NCBI GenBank assembly: GCA_050181295.1
Contig: JBFXDI010000037.1
Span: forward strand, 1-31,207
Direction of reading: 5' to 3'
Origin: JBFXDI01 sp050181295
GTDB lineage: Bacteria > Pseudomonadota > Alphaproteobacteria > Rhizobiales > Aestuariivirgaceae
Length of the DNA stretch: 31,207 nt
Of this stretch, positions 7,356 to 16,397 are shown in pieces (the stretch's first letter is position 1; each line of letters starts with the position of its first letter). The position numbers and the translations under genes are program-made. Under the pieces are notes generated by a model, which was given only the letters and a program-made list of their open reading frames with translations, did not search any database and was not told where the DNA came from.

Positions 7356-8390
7356 ATGACGGCGCTCAAAGGGGCGGCCATCGCCCGTTTCGTGCGCAAT
7401 CCGCCCGCCGATATCAGGCTGGCGCTTGTCCACGGCTCCGATGAGGGCCGCATCCGGGAGCTCGCCTTCGCCCTCGTCAAGGCCGTCGCAGGCTCGACCG
7501 ACGATCCTTTCCGGGTCACGCGGCTTTCGGAGGACGCGCTCAAGGAAGATCCGGCGATTCTATCGGACGAGGCGCGCGCCCTCTCCATGACCGGCGGGCG
7601 GCGGGCCGTCTGGGTGAGCGACGGCGGTGCTGCGGTCCAGCGTGCGGTCGAGCTCTATCTCGCCGATCCGGGCGGCGACGGACTTATTGTCATCGAGGGC
7701 AGCGGCCTCGCCAAGACGTCCAAGCTGCGCCAGCTTGCCGAGAAGGCGCCCGGAGCCGCCGCCATCGCCTGCTATGCCGATACGCCGGACGATCTCCGGT
7801 CGATCGCGGTGGAGACGGCCCGCCGCGACGGGCTTCAGTTCGAGGAGGACGCGCTTGGGCTCCTGGTGGAGTTCCTTGGCGCCGACCGCGCGGCGTCCCG
7901 CAGCGAGATCGAGAAGCTCGTGCTCTACTGCCTCGGCACCGGACGCATTACCCGCGAGGACGTGCTGGCGGTCTCGGGCGATGCCTCGGCGGCCTCGCTC
8001 GAGGATGTCGTGGACGCAGCGCTTGAAGGCGATGCCGGGAGCGCCATCGCGAGCCTCGCCCGGCTCCAGGGCGGCGGGCTGCCGCCGGCGACCATCCTGG
8101 GCTCGGGCCACGCGCATGTGCTGCGGCTGTCGGCGCTCAGCCTCGAGATCGAGGCCGGCGCCTCGCGCGAGGCGGCGGTGCGGTCCGCAAGGCCGCCGAT
8201 CTTCTTCGCGCGCCAGCCCCGTGTCGCCCGCCAGCTGGCGCTCTGGAACCGCGAGGCGCTGGTCTCGGCGGCCCGCACGCTCTCGCACGCCGTTGCGCAG
8301 ACACGGGCCTACCCCGCGCTCGAGACGGCGCTTGCCGAGCGAGCGGTCCTGGCTCTGGCGCGGCGCTCGCAGGCAATGAAACGGAGCTGA
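7356..8390 (+). CDS. holA: DNA polymerase III delta subunit
   Basis: 344 residues, usual size. Delta is the clamp-loader subunit that opens the sliding clamp. The sequence starts with the typical MTALKGAAIARFVRNP and reaches the Walker-like ATPase-fold core without a functional P-loop (LALVHGSDEGRIRELA at about 23-38). The clamp-loader fold continues with LLVEFLGADRAASRSEIEKL, then the C-terminal collar region. It is the last gene of the leuS operon and converges with parB: the two stop codons are only 7 bases apart and no hairpin fits between them. Confidence 0.95.
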   Translation: MTALKGAAIARFVRNPPADIRLALVHGSDEGRIRELAFALVKAVAGSTDDPFRVTRLSEDALKEDPAILSDEARALSMTGGRRAVWVSDGGAAVQRAVELYLADPGGDGLIVIEGSGLAKTSKLRQLAEKAPGAAAIACYADTPDDLRSIAVETARRDGLQFEEDALGLLVEFLGADRAASRSEIEKLVLYCLGTGRITREDVLAVSGDASAASLEDVVDAALEGDAGSAIASLARLQGGGLPPATILGSGHAHVLRLSALSLEIEAGASREAAVRSARPPIFFARQPRVARQLALWNREALVSAARTLSHAVAQTRAYPALETALAERAVLALARRSQAMKRS

Positions 8391-8397
8391 AACGAGT

Positions 8398-9288
8398 TTA
8401 AGTGCGACGGCGCAGGCGGCGGCTGATCTCGTCGAGCTGCTCGAGTGAATGATACTCGATCGTTACGCGACCGAATCCATCGCCTCTGTCCGCGATGTCG
8501 ACCTTCAGGCCCAGCGCCTCATGCAGCTCGCGCTCGAGCGCCATGACGGCGATACCCTTCTCCACCGCCTTGAGCGCCTCCGGCGCCTCCGCATCGCGCC
8601 GCTTCGGCGGCGCCGACTGGCGCTGCTTGGCGAGCTGCTCGGTCTCGCGCACGCTCAAGCCCTTGGCGATCACCTGGTCCGCCAGCGCCTTCGGCGCGTC
8701 GGTGGCGATGAGGGCGCGCGCATGCCCGGCCGTCAGGTTGCCCGTCTCGATATGCACGCGCACATCGTCCGGCAGGGCCAGGAGGCGCAGCGTGTTGGCG
8801 ATGTGGCTGCGGCTCTTGCCGATCGAGTCCGCGAGCTGCTGCTGGGTATAGCCGAAGCGCTCGATGAGCTGCTGGTAGCCGTTCGCTTCCTCCAGCGGAT
8901 TGAGATCGGCGCGCTGGATGTTCTCCATGATGGCGAGCTCCAGCGCCTCCCCGTCATTGAGCTCGCGCACCAGGGCAGGGACCTCGTGCAGCTGGGCGCG
9001 TTGCGAGGCGCGCCAGCGGCGTTCCCCCGCCACGATCTCGTAGCCTTCCCCGTCGCGGCGGGGCCGCACGACGATTGGCTGCAGGAGGCCCTTCTCCCTG
9101 ACCGAGCGCGCCAGCTCCTCGAGCTCGTCCTCCTTGAAGTTGCGCCTGGGATTGTTGGGATTGGGATAGACGAGCTCGACCGGGATATGGCGCAGCCCGC
9201 CGCCATCCTCGGGAGGGCCGTCGTCGGAGAAGTCTCCGATCAGCGCCGCCAGTCCGCGGCCCAGTCTGCGTTTCTGCGGGGTGTTCAT
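8398..9288 (-). CDS. parB: Chromosome partitioning protein ParB
   Basis: 296 residues. ParB binds parS sites, uses CTP to clamp and slide along origin-proximal DNA, and loads SMC. Visible features: the start MNTPQKRRLGRGLAALIG that contacts ParA, the CTP-binding ParB/Srx domain with GERRWRAS at 88-95 and MENIQRADLNP at 121-131, the helix-turn-helix region (TQQQLADSIGKSRSHIANTL at about 148-167), and a C-terminal dimerisation domain (VTIEYHSLEQLDEI). It is the last gene of the leftward mnmE-mnmG-rsmG-parA-parB operon, 39 bases after parA. Two strong parS sites lie in the same operon. Confidence 0.97.
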   Translation of the reverse strand: MNTPQKRRLGRGLAALIGDFSDDGPPEDGGGLRHIPVELVYPNPNNPRRNFKEDELEELARSVREKGLLQPIVVRPRRDGEGYEIVAGERRWRASQRAQLHEVPALVRELNDGEALELAIMENIQRADLNPLEEANGYQQLIERFGYTQQQLADSIGKSRSHIANTLRLLALPDDVRVHIETGNLTAGHARALIATDAPKALADQVIAKGLSVRETEQLAKQRQSAPPKRRDAEAPEALKAVEKGIAVMALERELHEALGLKVDIADRGDGFGRVTIEYHSLEQLDEISRRLRRRT

Positions 9289-9327
9289 GGTGTCTCCTTG
9301 AGCAGATCGTATCGGATGCGAATCGGA

Positions 9328-10161
9328 TCAGGCGGCGCGCAACCGGCGCTCGCGCAGAATTATTTCGGAAGCGAGCCGAATATATGCCTGACTCCCTGCG
9401 CATTCATGGTCATACAGTAGAACGGGCTTGCCGTAGGAAGGCGCCTCGGACACTCGCACATTGCGCGGTATGACCGTCTGGTAGACCTTTTCGCCGAGCA
9501 CGCCGCGCACATCCTGCGCAACCTGCTCGGACAGCGAGTTCCGGCGGTCGAACATGGTCAGCACCACGCCCTGGATCTCCAGGCGTTCGTTGAGGCTCGC
9601 CCGCACCCGTTCGACCGTCTTGAGCAGCTGGCTCAGGCCTTCCAGTGCATAGAACTCGCACTGCAGCGGCACCAGCACCGCGTCGGCGGCCGAAAGCGCG
9701 TTGATCGTGAGAAGATTAAGCGAGGGCGGACAATCGATCAGCACGTAGGAGTAGTTCCGCGGCCGAACCGGATCCGTCCGCACGCGCTCGAGCGCGTCCT
9801 GCAGGCGGTATGTCTTGCGCTCGAGCCCGGAAAGCTCGATTTCCGCCCCCAGGAGGTCCAAGGTCGACGGTGCGCAGTCGAGCCTCGGAATGCCCGATTC
9901 GACGATCACATCGAGGAGCGACGCCTCCTCGATGAGCACATGGTAGGTCGAGCGCTGGTGCGGCTGGCGCACGACGCCGAGGCCGGTGCTGGCGTTGCCC
10001 TGCGGATCGAGATCGACGATCAGCACCCGCTCGTTCACCGCGGCGAGCGCCGTGCCCAGATTGATGGCGGTAGTGGTTTTCCCGACCCCGCCCTTCTGAT
10101 TCGCGATGGCGAGAATCCGTGGATGCTGGGGGCTGGCCTCTTCCCCTGGCAGGTCAGACAT
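9328..10161 (-). CDS. parA: Chromosome partitioning ATPase ParA
   Basis: 277 residues. A deviant Walker A motif, KGGVGKTT, lies at residues 23-30, with the following ParA signatures VLIVDLDPQGNAS and YVLIDCPPSLNLLT. ParA forms an ATP-dependent gradient on the nucleoid that pulls ParB-parS complexes apart. This is a chromosomal ParA (Soj type) with no N-terminal DNA-binding extension. The start codon lies inside the 3' end of rsmG (8-base overlap), so the two are translationally linked. Confidence 0.97.
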   Translation of the reverse strand: MSDLPGEEASPQHPRILAIANQKGGVGKTTTAINLGTALAAVNERVLIVDLDPQGNASTGLGVVRQPHQRSTYHVLIEEASLLDVIVESGIPRLDCAPSTLDLLGAEIELSGLERKTYRLQDALERVRTDPVRPRNYSYVLIDCPPSLNLLTINALSAADAVLVPLQCEFYALEGLSQLLKTVERVRASLNERLEIQGVVLTMFDRRNSLSEQVAQDVRGVLGEKVYQTVIPRNVRVSEAPSYGKPVLLYDHECAGSQAYIRLASEIILRERRLRAA

Positions 10162-10789
10162 GGCTGATTTCCTGAACTTCCACCACGAAGCCGCCCGTGC
10201 CCACGAGGCTCGGATGCGTCTTGAAGGTGAGTCTCGGGTATTTCCGAGGGTCCGTCAATTCGTCCGCAAGGCCGCTCCCCTTGTGGAAGAGGCCCCGTGC
10301 CCCCTTTTCAAGCCACGGAGTGGCCATACCGAGAAGCTCGGGCAGTGGCGCGAGCGCCCGCGCCGTCAGCACATTCACCTCTTCCTTAACAGATCGTTTC
10401 GCATGCGACTCGATTCGATCCATCACCACTTTGGCGCTCGCGCCGGTCAGCCGTATGGCCTCCCGAAGAAAGGCGGCTTTCTTGCCGTTGCTCTCCACCA
10501 GCCGCACTTCCAGGTCGTACCGGCCTGCGGTGCCCAGCGCCAGCACCAGGCCGGGAACGCCGGCGCCGCTTCCAAGATCCAACACGATCCGGTCGGACTC
10601 TTTCAGAAAGCGGATAAGCTGCAACCCGTCCGCGATATGGCGCTCCCAGATCTCGTCCGGCCCAGCGCGTCCGATCAGATTGATGCGCCGGTTCCACTTG
10701 AGAAGAAGATCGCAGTAGACCTGAAGGGTCGCGAATGATTCACGTGAAACATCAAACCGCGCCCGCACTTCCTCGGCGGCACGGCTCAT
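10154..10789 (-). CDS. rsmG: 16S rRNA (guanine-N7) methyltransferase RsmG
   Basis: 211 residues. RsmG (GidB) uses S-adenosylmethionine to methylate G527 (E. coli numbering) in the 530 loop of 16S rRNA. The AdoMet-binding motif LDLGSGAGVPG is at residues 70-80; KWNRRINLIGRAGPDEIWERH (within 31-51) is the family's front motif. Residues 13-19 read DVSRESF and are encoded by a parS site. The start overlaps the mnmG stop in an ATGA arrangement, and the 3' end overlaps parA. Confidence 0.96.
   Translation of the reverse strand: MSRAAEEVRARFDVSRESFATLQVYCDLLLKWNRRINLIGRAGPDEIWERHIADGLQLIRFLKESDRIVLDLGSGAGVPGLVLALGTAGRYDLEVRLVESNGKKAAFLREAIRLTGASAKVVMDRIESHAKRSVKEEVNVLTARALAPLPELLGMATPWLEKGARGLFHKGSGLADELTDPRKYPRLTFKTHPSLVGTGGFVVEVQEISHV
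10736..10751. promoter_or_regulatory. parS site 1, inside the 5' end of rsmG
   Basis: TGATTCACGTGAAACA differs from the canonical parS TGTTTCACGTGAAACA at one position. It lies within codons 13-19 of rsmG, a place where parS occurs in many bacteria, so the same bases encode Val-Ser-Arg-Glu and nucleate ParB. It is about 1.4 kb from parB. Confidence 0.9.
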
Positions 10790-12639
10790 GAAGCGCGTCG
10801 CGCCTTCTTCAGGTGTCCGAGAATCAAGATCACGGCCGCAGGGGTGATGCCCTCGATTCCGGCCGCCTGCCCCACCGTGCGGGGCCGGCCCCGCGCGAGC
10901 TTCTCCCGCACCTCACGGGAAAGGCCGACAATATTTCCATAGTCGAGCGAGTCCGGAATTCTCAAGCCCTCCTCGTTCCGGAACGCGGCCGCATCCATCG
11001 CCTGCCGATCCAGGTAGCCATGATAGAGCGCGTGTATCTCCAGGTCTTCCCGGGCAAAGGCCGGCAGCCGCCCGAGTTCCGGCCAGACCGCGACCAGCCG
11101 GCCGAAATCGATAGAGGGAAAGCCAAGAAGCTCCACGGTGGTGCGACGCTTGCCGTCGCCGTTGACGGCGATCCCATGCCGGGCGGCCTCCTGCGGCGTG
11201 AGCGTCAGCGAGGCGGCAAGCGCCCGCGCTTCCTCCAGGGCCTTCGCCCGCGCGGCGTAGGCCTCCGCCCGAGCCGGTCCGACCAGCCCTTGCTCCAGCC
11301 CCCAGGGGGTCAGTCGCTCGTCCGCGTTGTCCGCCCGGAGCATGAGTCGGAACTCGGCCCTAGAGGTGAACATGCGGTAGGGCTCCGAAACGCCCCGCGT
11401 CACGAGGTCGTCGATCATTACGCCGATATAGGCCTGGCTGCGGTCGAGGAGGACGGAAGCGCCGCCGCCCGCCCGGCGCGCCGCGTTAAGGCCGGCGATC
11501 AGGCCCTGCGCCCCGGCTTCCTCGTAACCGGTCGTGCCGTTGATCTGGCCGGCCAGAAACAGCCCCGGAATCCGGGCGCTTTCAAGGTCTGGATCGAGCT
11601 CCCGCGGATCCACGTGGTCATACTCGATGGCATAGCCGGGCCGCAGGATCTCGACATTCTCGAGCCCCGGGATGGTCCGCACGAAGGCGTTCTGGACGTC
11701 CTCGGGGAGCGAGGTGGAGATGCCGTTCGGATAGACCGTATGGTCGTCTAGACCCTCGGGCTCGAGGAAGATCTGGTGCGACCCGCGCTCCGCGAACTTG
11801 ACCACCTTGTCCTCGATCGAAGGGCAGTACCGGGGGCCGAGCCCCTCGATCTGGCCGGAATAGAGAGGCGAGCGGCCGAGATTGGCCTCGATGATCGCAT
11901 GCGTCTCAGGACCGGTCCGGGTGATGTGGCACGGGATCTGTGGCGTGGTGATCCGCTGGGTCAGGAGCGAAAAGGGAACCGGCTTTTCGTCGCCGGGCTG
12001 GACCTCGAGACGGTCCCAGCCGATGGTGCGTCCGTCGAGCCGGGGAGGGGTTCCCGTCTTGAGGCGCCCCAGCCGGAAGCCGGCGTCGCGAAGCTGCTCC
12101 GAAAGCCCAAGCGCCGGCGCTTCGCCGACCCGCCCGGCCGGAATGCGCCGCTCGCCGATATGGATCAGGCCGTCGAGGAAGGTTCCTGTGGTGAGTACCA
12201 CCGCACCCGCCCGTAGCACCCGGCCATCCTCGGTCACGGCCCCTGCAACTCGCCTGGCCTCGATGAGGAGCGAGCGCGCGGCGCCTTCAACGACCGTCAG
12301 GTTGGCCGTGGCGGCGATTAGCGCCTGGATGGCTTGCCGGTAGAGCTTGCGGTCAGCCTGGGCGCGGGGCCCCCGAACAGCCGGCCCCTTCGAGCGGTTG
12401 AGAAGGCGAAACTGGATGCCGGCCGCATCGGCGGCCCGACCCATGAGACCGTCCAGCGCATCGATCTCGCGGACCAGATGCCCCTTGCCGAGCCCGCCGA
12501 TCGCGGGGTTGCAGGACATCTCGCCGATGGTCGCGTGGCGGTGCGTGAGAAGGGCGGTGCGCGCGCCACGGCGCGCCGCTGCAGCGGCTGCCTCCGTGCC
12601 GGCGTGACCACCTCCGACCACGATGACGTCGAACTGCAA
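10786..12639 (-). CDS. mnmG: tRNA uridine-5-carboxymethylaminomethyl modification enzyme MnmG
   Basis: 617 residues, normal length. MnmG (GidA) works with MnmE to place the (carboxymethyl)aminomethyl group on wobble U34 of several tRNAs, using FAD and NADH. The N-terminal dinucleotide fold shows GGGHAG at 9-14. Next come the conserved SCNPAIGGLGKGHLVREID block, containing a conserved cysteine, the RLKTGTPPRLDGRTI block and the C-terminal helical MnmE-binding domain ending near GITPAAVILILGHLKKA. It lies 108 bases after mnmE; that gap carries parS site 2. Confidence 0.97.
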   Translation of the reverse strand: MQFDVIVVGGGHAGTEAAAAAARRGARTALLTHRHATIGEMSCNPAIGGLGKGHLVREIDALDGLMGRAADAAGIQFRLLNRSKGPAVRGPRAQADRKLYRQAIQALIAATANLTVVEGAARSLLIEARRVAGAVTEDGRVLRAGAVVLTTGTFLDGLIHIGERRIPAGRVGEAPALGLSEQLRDAGFRLGRLKTGTPPRLDGRTIGWDRLEVQPGDEKPVPFSLLTQRITTPQIPCHITRTGPETHAIIEANLGRSPLYSGQIEGLGPRYCPSIEDKVVKFAERGSHQIFLEPEGLDDHTVYPNGISTSLPEDVQNAFVRTIPGLENVEILRPGYAIEYDHVDPRELDPDLESARIPGLFLAGQINGTTGYEEAGAQGLIAGLNAARRAGGGASVLLDRSQAYIGVMIDDLVTRGVSEPYRMFTSRAEFRLMLRADNADERLTPWGLEQGLVGPARAEAYAARAKALEEARALAASLTLTPQEAARHGIAVNGDGKRRTTVELLGFPSIDFGRLVAVWPELGRLPAFAREDLEIHALYHGYLDRQAMDAAAFRNEEGLRIPDSLDYGNIVGLSREVREKLARGRPRTVGQAAGIEGITPAAVILILGHLKKARRAS

Positions 12640-12718
12640 GGGCTCGGACCTCGATCTCGAAAATGCGGATTTGCGCCGATGATGTAGTCCCGCGACCCGT
12701 TCGCGTCAAAGGCTTCGG

Positions 12719-12734
12719 CGTTTCACGTGAAACA
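12719..12734. promoter_or_regulatory. parS site 2, between mnmE and mnmG
   Basis: CGTTTCACGTGAAACA matches the canonical 16-bp parS at 15 positions and contains the perfect 14-bp palindrome GTTTCACGTGAAAC (12720-12733). It is in the 108-base mnmE-mnmG gap, 1,983 bases from site 1. ParB, encoded downstream in the same operon, is the expected ligand. Confidence 0.95.
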
Positions 12735-12747
12735 CTCCGGACGCGGA

Positions 12748-14067
12748 TCACTTGCCGATGCAGAAGGCACCGAAGATCTCGTCCAGTATCGCTTCCGAAT
12801 CGATCCGGCCCGTGAGCCGTCCGAGTGCCTCCGCGGCGCGCCTGACATCGTCCGCGACGAGCTCGATGGGTCCGTCCCATCGCGCGGCGGCCGACTCGAT
12901 CGCCGCGCAACAGGCTCTGGCTGCGGACCGGTGTCGCTCACGCACCAGGAGCAGCGAACCGCTTTCCTGCGAAAGGCTGAGTGCCCGGCGCTCGATCTCC
13001 GCCAGGAGACTGTCGAGCCCTTCGCCGCTCCTTGCCGAGATCCAGAGCGCCGGGCCGGACGCGCGTTCAGGGGCGGCGATCAGATCCGCCTTGCTGCCGA
13101 TCCATAACGTTTCCGAATCAAACGAGTCCGGAGGCGGGGCGAGGGCAGTGGGCTCGGAAACCCACAGCACCAGGTCCGCGGCGCGGATGCGCGCCTGCGA
13201 GCGGTTCATGCCCTCGGCCTCCACCTCATCGCCGGGCATCTCCCGCAGACCGGCTGTGTCCGCCAGGTGCACGAGAAGGCCGCCGAGCTCGAGCCGCGCC
13301 TCCACGACATCGCGGGTCGTGCCGGGGAGGGCGGAGACGATCGCGGCATCGCGCCCGACGATACGGTTGAGGAGGCTCGACTTGCCGGCATTGACCGGTC
13401 CCGCAAGCACCACCCGCAGGCCCTCCTGCACCTGCTCCGCGCCGGGCCGCGCGAGCTCCGTCCGCATGGCATTCCTAAGCCCGAGCAGCCGCTGCAGCAG
13501 GCCCTGCATCGCCGCGCGCTCGACGCCGTCCTCGTCGGGAAAGTCGATCGCCGCCTCGAGCCGCGCGAGAACGCCGACAAGGTCGCGCCGCCAGCCTTCG
13601 AGCACGCGGCTGGCACCGCCGCTGCGATGGAACTCGGCAAGCCGCCTCTGGGCGTCCGTCTCCGCGTCGATGAGTGCGCCGAGGCCCTCGGCCTCGAGGA
13701 GATCGAGGCGCCCGTTGAGAAAGGCGCGGCGCGTGAACTCGCCGGGCTCGGCCGGGCGCAGGCCGGGCAGGGTGCTGAGCGCCGCGAGCACCGCCGCCGC
13801 CACGGCGCGACCGCCATGCACCTGCAGCTCGCCCATATCCTCCGCCGTGAAGCTTTGGGGAGCGGGGAACCAGAGCACCAGAGCCTCATCCAGGATCTCG
13901 CCGGTCTCCGGCGCGCGGATACTGCGGAGGCTCGCGCGGCGCGGCGCGGGCAGGGGGCCGCAAAGCGCCTCAAGTGCGAAAGCAGCGCCAGGCCCGCTCA
14001 GCCGTACGACGGCGACGCCCGCTCTCCCTGCACCGGAGGAAAGCGCATAGAGGGTGTTACGGATCAT
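12748..14067 (-). CDS. mnmE: tRNA modification GTPase MnmE
   Basis: 439 residues, within the normal range. MnmE (TrmE) partners with MnmG in U34 modification and binds a one-carbon folate. Domain order: N-terminal folate-binding domain (about 1-118), helical domain, inserted G domain and the C-terminal end FCIGK (435-439), whose cysteine is conserved. G-domain motifs are G1 GPVNAGKSS at 223-231, GTTRD at 249-253 and DTAG at 270-273; SKAD serves as G4. It is the first gene of the leftward operon leading to parB and is divergent from the DUF255 gene with 59 bases between starts. Confidence 0.97.
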   Translation of the reverse strand: MIRNTLYALSSGAGRAGVAVVRLSGPGAAFALEALCGPLPAPRRASLRSIRAPETGEILDEALVLWFPAPQSFTAEDMGELQVHGGRAVAAAVLAALSTLPGLRPAEPGEFTRRAFLNGRLDLLEAEGLGALIDAETDAQRRLAEFHRSGGASRVLEGWRRDLVGVLARLEAAIDFPDEDGVERAAMQGLLQRLLGLRNAMRTELARPGAEQVQEGLRVVLAGPVNAGKSSLLNRIVGRDAAIVSALPGTTRDVVEARLELGGLLVHLADTAGLREMPGDEVEAEGMNRSQARIRAADLVLWVSEPTALAPPPDSFDSETLWIGSKADLIAAPERASGPALWISARSGEGLDSLLAEIERRALSLSQESGSLLLVRERHRSAARACCAAIESAAARWDGPIELVADDVRRAAEALGRLTGRIDSEAILDEIFGAFCIGK

Positions 14068-14126
14068 TCCGCCCGCTCCGGCCGTTGCAAGCTCGACCGC
14101 GCCACGGCTGCATGCGAAAGTGACCG

Positions 14127-16166
14127 ATGCCCGAGAATGCCCTTGCCCGCGAAACCAGCCCCTATCTTCTTCAGCACAAGGACAATCCCGTTCAGTGGCT
14201 TCCCTGGGGTGAGGAGGCCTTCGCGCGCGCCCGCGCGGAGGACAAGCCGGTTCTCCTGTCGATCGGCTACGCCGCCTGCCACTGGTGCCATGTAATGGCG
14301 CATGAGAGTTTCGAGAGCCCTGCGATCGCGGCGTTGATGAATGCCCACTTCATCAACGTCAAGGTGGACCGGGAAGAGCGGCCGGACGTCGACAGGCTCT
14401 ACATGGACGCGCTGCACGCGCTGGGAGAGCAGGGCGGCTGGCCGCTCACCATGTTCTTAGGACCGGATGGACGGCCTTTCTGGGGGGGCACCTATTTTCC
14501 GCCCGAGTCGCGCTATGGCCGCCCGGGCTTTCCGCATCTGCTCACGGAGATTTCCCGCATCTGGCGCGAGGAGCGCCAGAAAGCGGAGGCGAACAGCCAC
14601 GCGCTCGCCGAGGCCTTGAAGCCCGATCCGTCCGCCACGGGCGGCGGAGCGTTGAGCCGGGATCTGCTGACCGAAGCCGCGCGCGCCGTCGCCCAGGCGG
14701 TCGATCGGCAGCACGGCGGGCTGAAGGGCGCCCCGAAATTCCCGCAGGTCTCGATCTTCGAGTTCCTGCGCCGCATGGCGCTCAGACAGGCGGACGATGC
14801 GCTCCTCGCGCCGGTCCGGGTGACACTCGACAACATCTGCCAGGGCGGCATCTACGACCATCTCGCCGGCGGCTTCGCGCGCTATTCCGTCGATGCGCGC
14901 TGGCTGGTGCCGCACTTCGAGAAGATGCTCTACGACAACGCGCAGCTCGTGGGCCTGCTCACACGCATGTGGCAGGCCACCCGCTCGGAGCTCTATCGCC
15001 GCCGTGTCGAAGAGACCGTCGCCTTCGTCCTCAGCGAGATGCGCGCACCCGAGGGCGGCTTCGCATCGAGCTATGATGCCGATTCCGAGGGCGAGGAGGG
15101 AAAGTTCTATGTCTGGCGGGCCGAGGAGATCGAGACGCTGGTTGCGCCGGAGGACCGCGATCTCTTCCGTTCCGTCTATGACGTGACGCCCGCGGGCAAC
15201 TGGGAAGGCCACACGATCCTCAACCGGCTGGGCGCGATGCAGCTCCTGGACGAGGCGATGGAGAAACGGCTGGCCCGCGCGCGAGCCGTCCTGAGGCTGC
15301 ACCGGGCCGATCGCGTGCCGCCGGGCTTTGACGACAAGCTGCTTGCGGACTGGAACGGGCTCATGGTCGCGGCGCTTGCCGAGGCCGGCCTGGTGTTCGA
15401 CCGGCCGGATTGGATCGAGACGGCGCGTGAGGCCTTCGCCGACGTGCTGAAGCATCTCTGGGACGGCGAGCGGCTGCATCACGCCTATCGCGCCGGCGTC
15501 GTCCGCAATCTCGCGAGCGCCGACGACTACGCGAACCTGATCACCGCCGCCCTCGCCCTGTTCGAGGCGACCGGCGATCGAGCGGTGCTCGAGCGGGCAA
15601 GCGCCCTCGCCCGCGCCATGGAGCGCCATCTCTGGGACTCCGCGCATGGCGGCTTCTATTTCTCGTCCGACGCCGCGGGATTGATGGTGCGCCAGCGCCA
15701 CGCCCACGACGATGCGACGCCCAACGCCAACGGCACGATTCTCTCCAACTATGCGCGCCTGGCGCTCCTCGATGGCAATTCAGGTTGGTCGCAGAAGGCG
15801 GAAGCGACGCATCGTGCTTTCGCCAGGGCGGCCGCCGGCAACCCCTTCGCCTTCGCGGGCTTCCTGTCGGGCTTCGATGACGTGACGGGGCTCGTGCAGG
15901 CGGTGGTGGTCGGCGACCCGGCTCTCGCCGAGACGAAGGCCCTTGAGAGAGGCGTGCTGGAGACCGCCCTGCCCTCGCGCCTCCTGATCCGGGTCGATGG
16001 CTCGACGCCGCTGCCGCAAGGCCATATCGCGGCAGATAAGCCCTTCGAGCCCGATCGCGCCACCCTCTATCTCTGCATCGGCCAGACCTGCTCGCTGCCG
16101 ATTCGGCGGCCAGACGAGATCCCGTCCGCGCTTGCTGCCTTCGGCCTCTCAAAGCGCTCGGCCTGA
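14127..16166 (+). CDS. Thioredoxin-domain (DUF255, YyaL/SSP411-like) protein
   Basis: 679 residues, full length for the family. The N-terminal thioredoxin-like domain carries the exact family block AACHWCHVMAHESF, with the CxxC cysteines at 51 and 54, preceded by TSPYLLQHKDNPVQW and followed by VKVDREERPDVDRLYM. The rest is a six-hairpin glycosidase-like (alpha/alpha)6 barrel (GGIYDHLAGGFARYSVD, VPHFEKMLYDNAQLV, ADWNGLMVAALAEAGL). The cellular function is unknown; a redox or N-acylglucosamine-epimerase-like role has been suggested from structure. It has no signal peptide and should be cytoplasmic. It sits between rho and mnmE, genes that are adjacent in many relatives, so it may be a later addition, although its base composition is ordinary here. 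Confidence 0.94.
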   Translation: MPENALARETSPYLLQHKDNPVQWLPWGEEAFARARAEDKPVLLSIGYAACHWCHVMAHESFESPAIAALMNAHFINVKVDREERPDVDRLYMDALHALGEQGGWPLTMFLGPDGRPFWGGTYFPPESRYGRPGFPHLLTEISRIWREERQKAEANSHALAEALKPDPSATGGGALSRDLLTEAARAVAQAVDRQHGGLKGAPKFPQVSIFEFLRRMALRQADDALLAPVRVTLDNICQGGIYDHLAGGFARYSVDARWLVPHFEKMLYDNAQLVGLLTRMWQATRSELYRRRVEETVAFVLSEMRAPEGGFASSYDADSEGEEGKFYVWRAEEIETLVAPEDRDLFRSVYDVTPAGNWEGHTILNRLGAMQLLDEAMEKRLARARAVLRLHRADRVPPGFDDKLLADWNGLMVAALAEAGLVFDRPDWIETAREAFADVLKHLWDGERLHHAYRAGVVRNLASADDYANLITAALALFEATGDRAVLERASALARAMERHLWDSAHGGFYFSSDAAGLMVRQRHAHDDATPNANGTILSNYARLALLDGNSGWSQKAEATHRAFARAAAGNPFAFAGFLSGFDDVTGLVQAVVVGDPALAETKALERGVLETALPSRLLIRVDGSTPLPQGHIAADKPFEPDRATLYLCIGQTCSLPIRRPDEIPSALAAFGLSKRSA

Positions 16167-16383
16167 CGGGCAATCGGCTTCGGCCGACCCATCGTCGGGA
16201 TGCCCGGCTCTCCAGCACGCTCCCGATTCCCTCAAAGCTTTCCCGAAGAAAGTTTCTTGCGAGGCCGCGCCTGTTGGGTCCTGCGAGCGCGTGTGTGGCT
16301 CCGACCGCCCGAGGCAACGAATGGCGACAGCGCTCCTCACGCCGCAGTTTAATCAGCCTACGGATGAAATTCGCTTGGAAGAG

Positions 16384-16397
16384 TATTCACGTGAATT
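16384..16397. promoter_or_regulatory. Degenerate parS-like palindrome (possible third site)
   Basis: TATTCACGTGAATT keeps the central ten bases TTCACGTGAA of parS and is palindromic over ATTCACGTGAAT (16385-16396), but the outer two positions on each side do not match. It may be a weak ParB site or a relic; sequence alone cannot tell. Confidence 0.35.

Noticed and set aside
16174..16187. Hairpin TCGGC-TTCG-GCCGA after the DUF255 gene
   Set aside because: A stable UUCG tetraloop, but only five pairs and no T-run after it, so I did not list it as a terminator.
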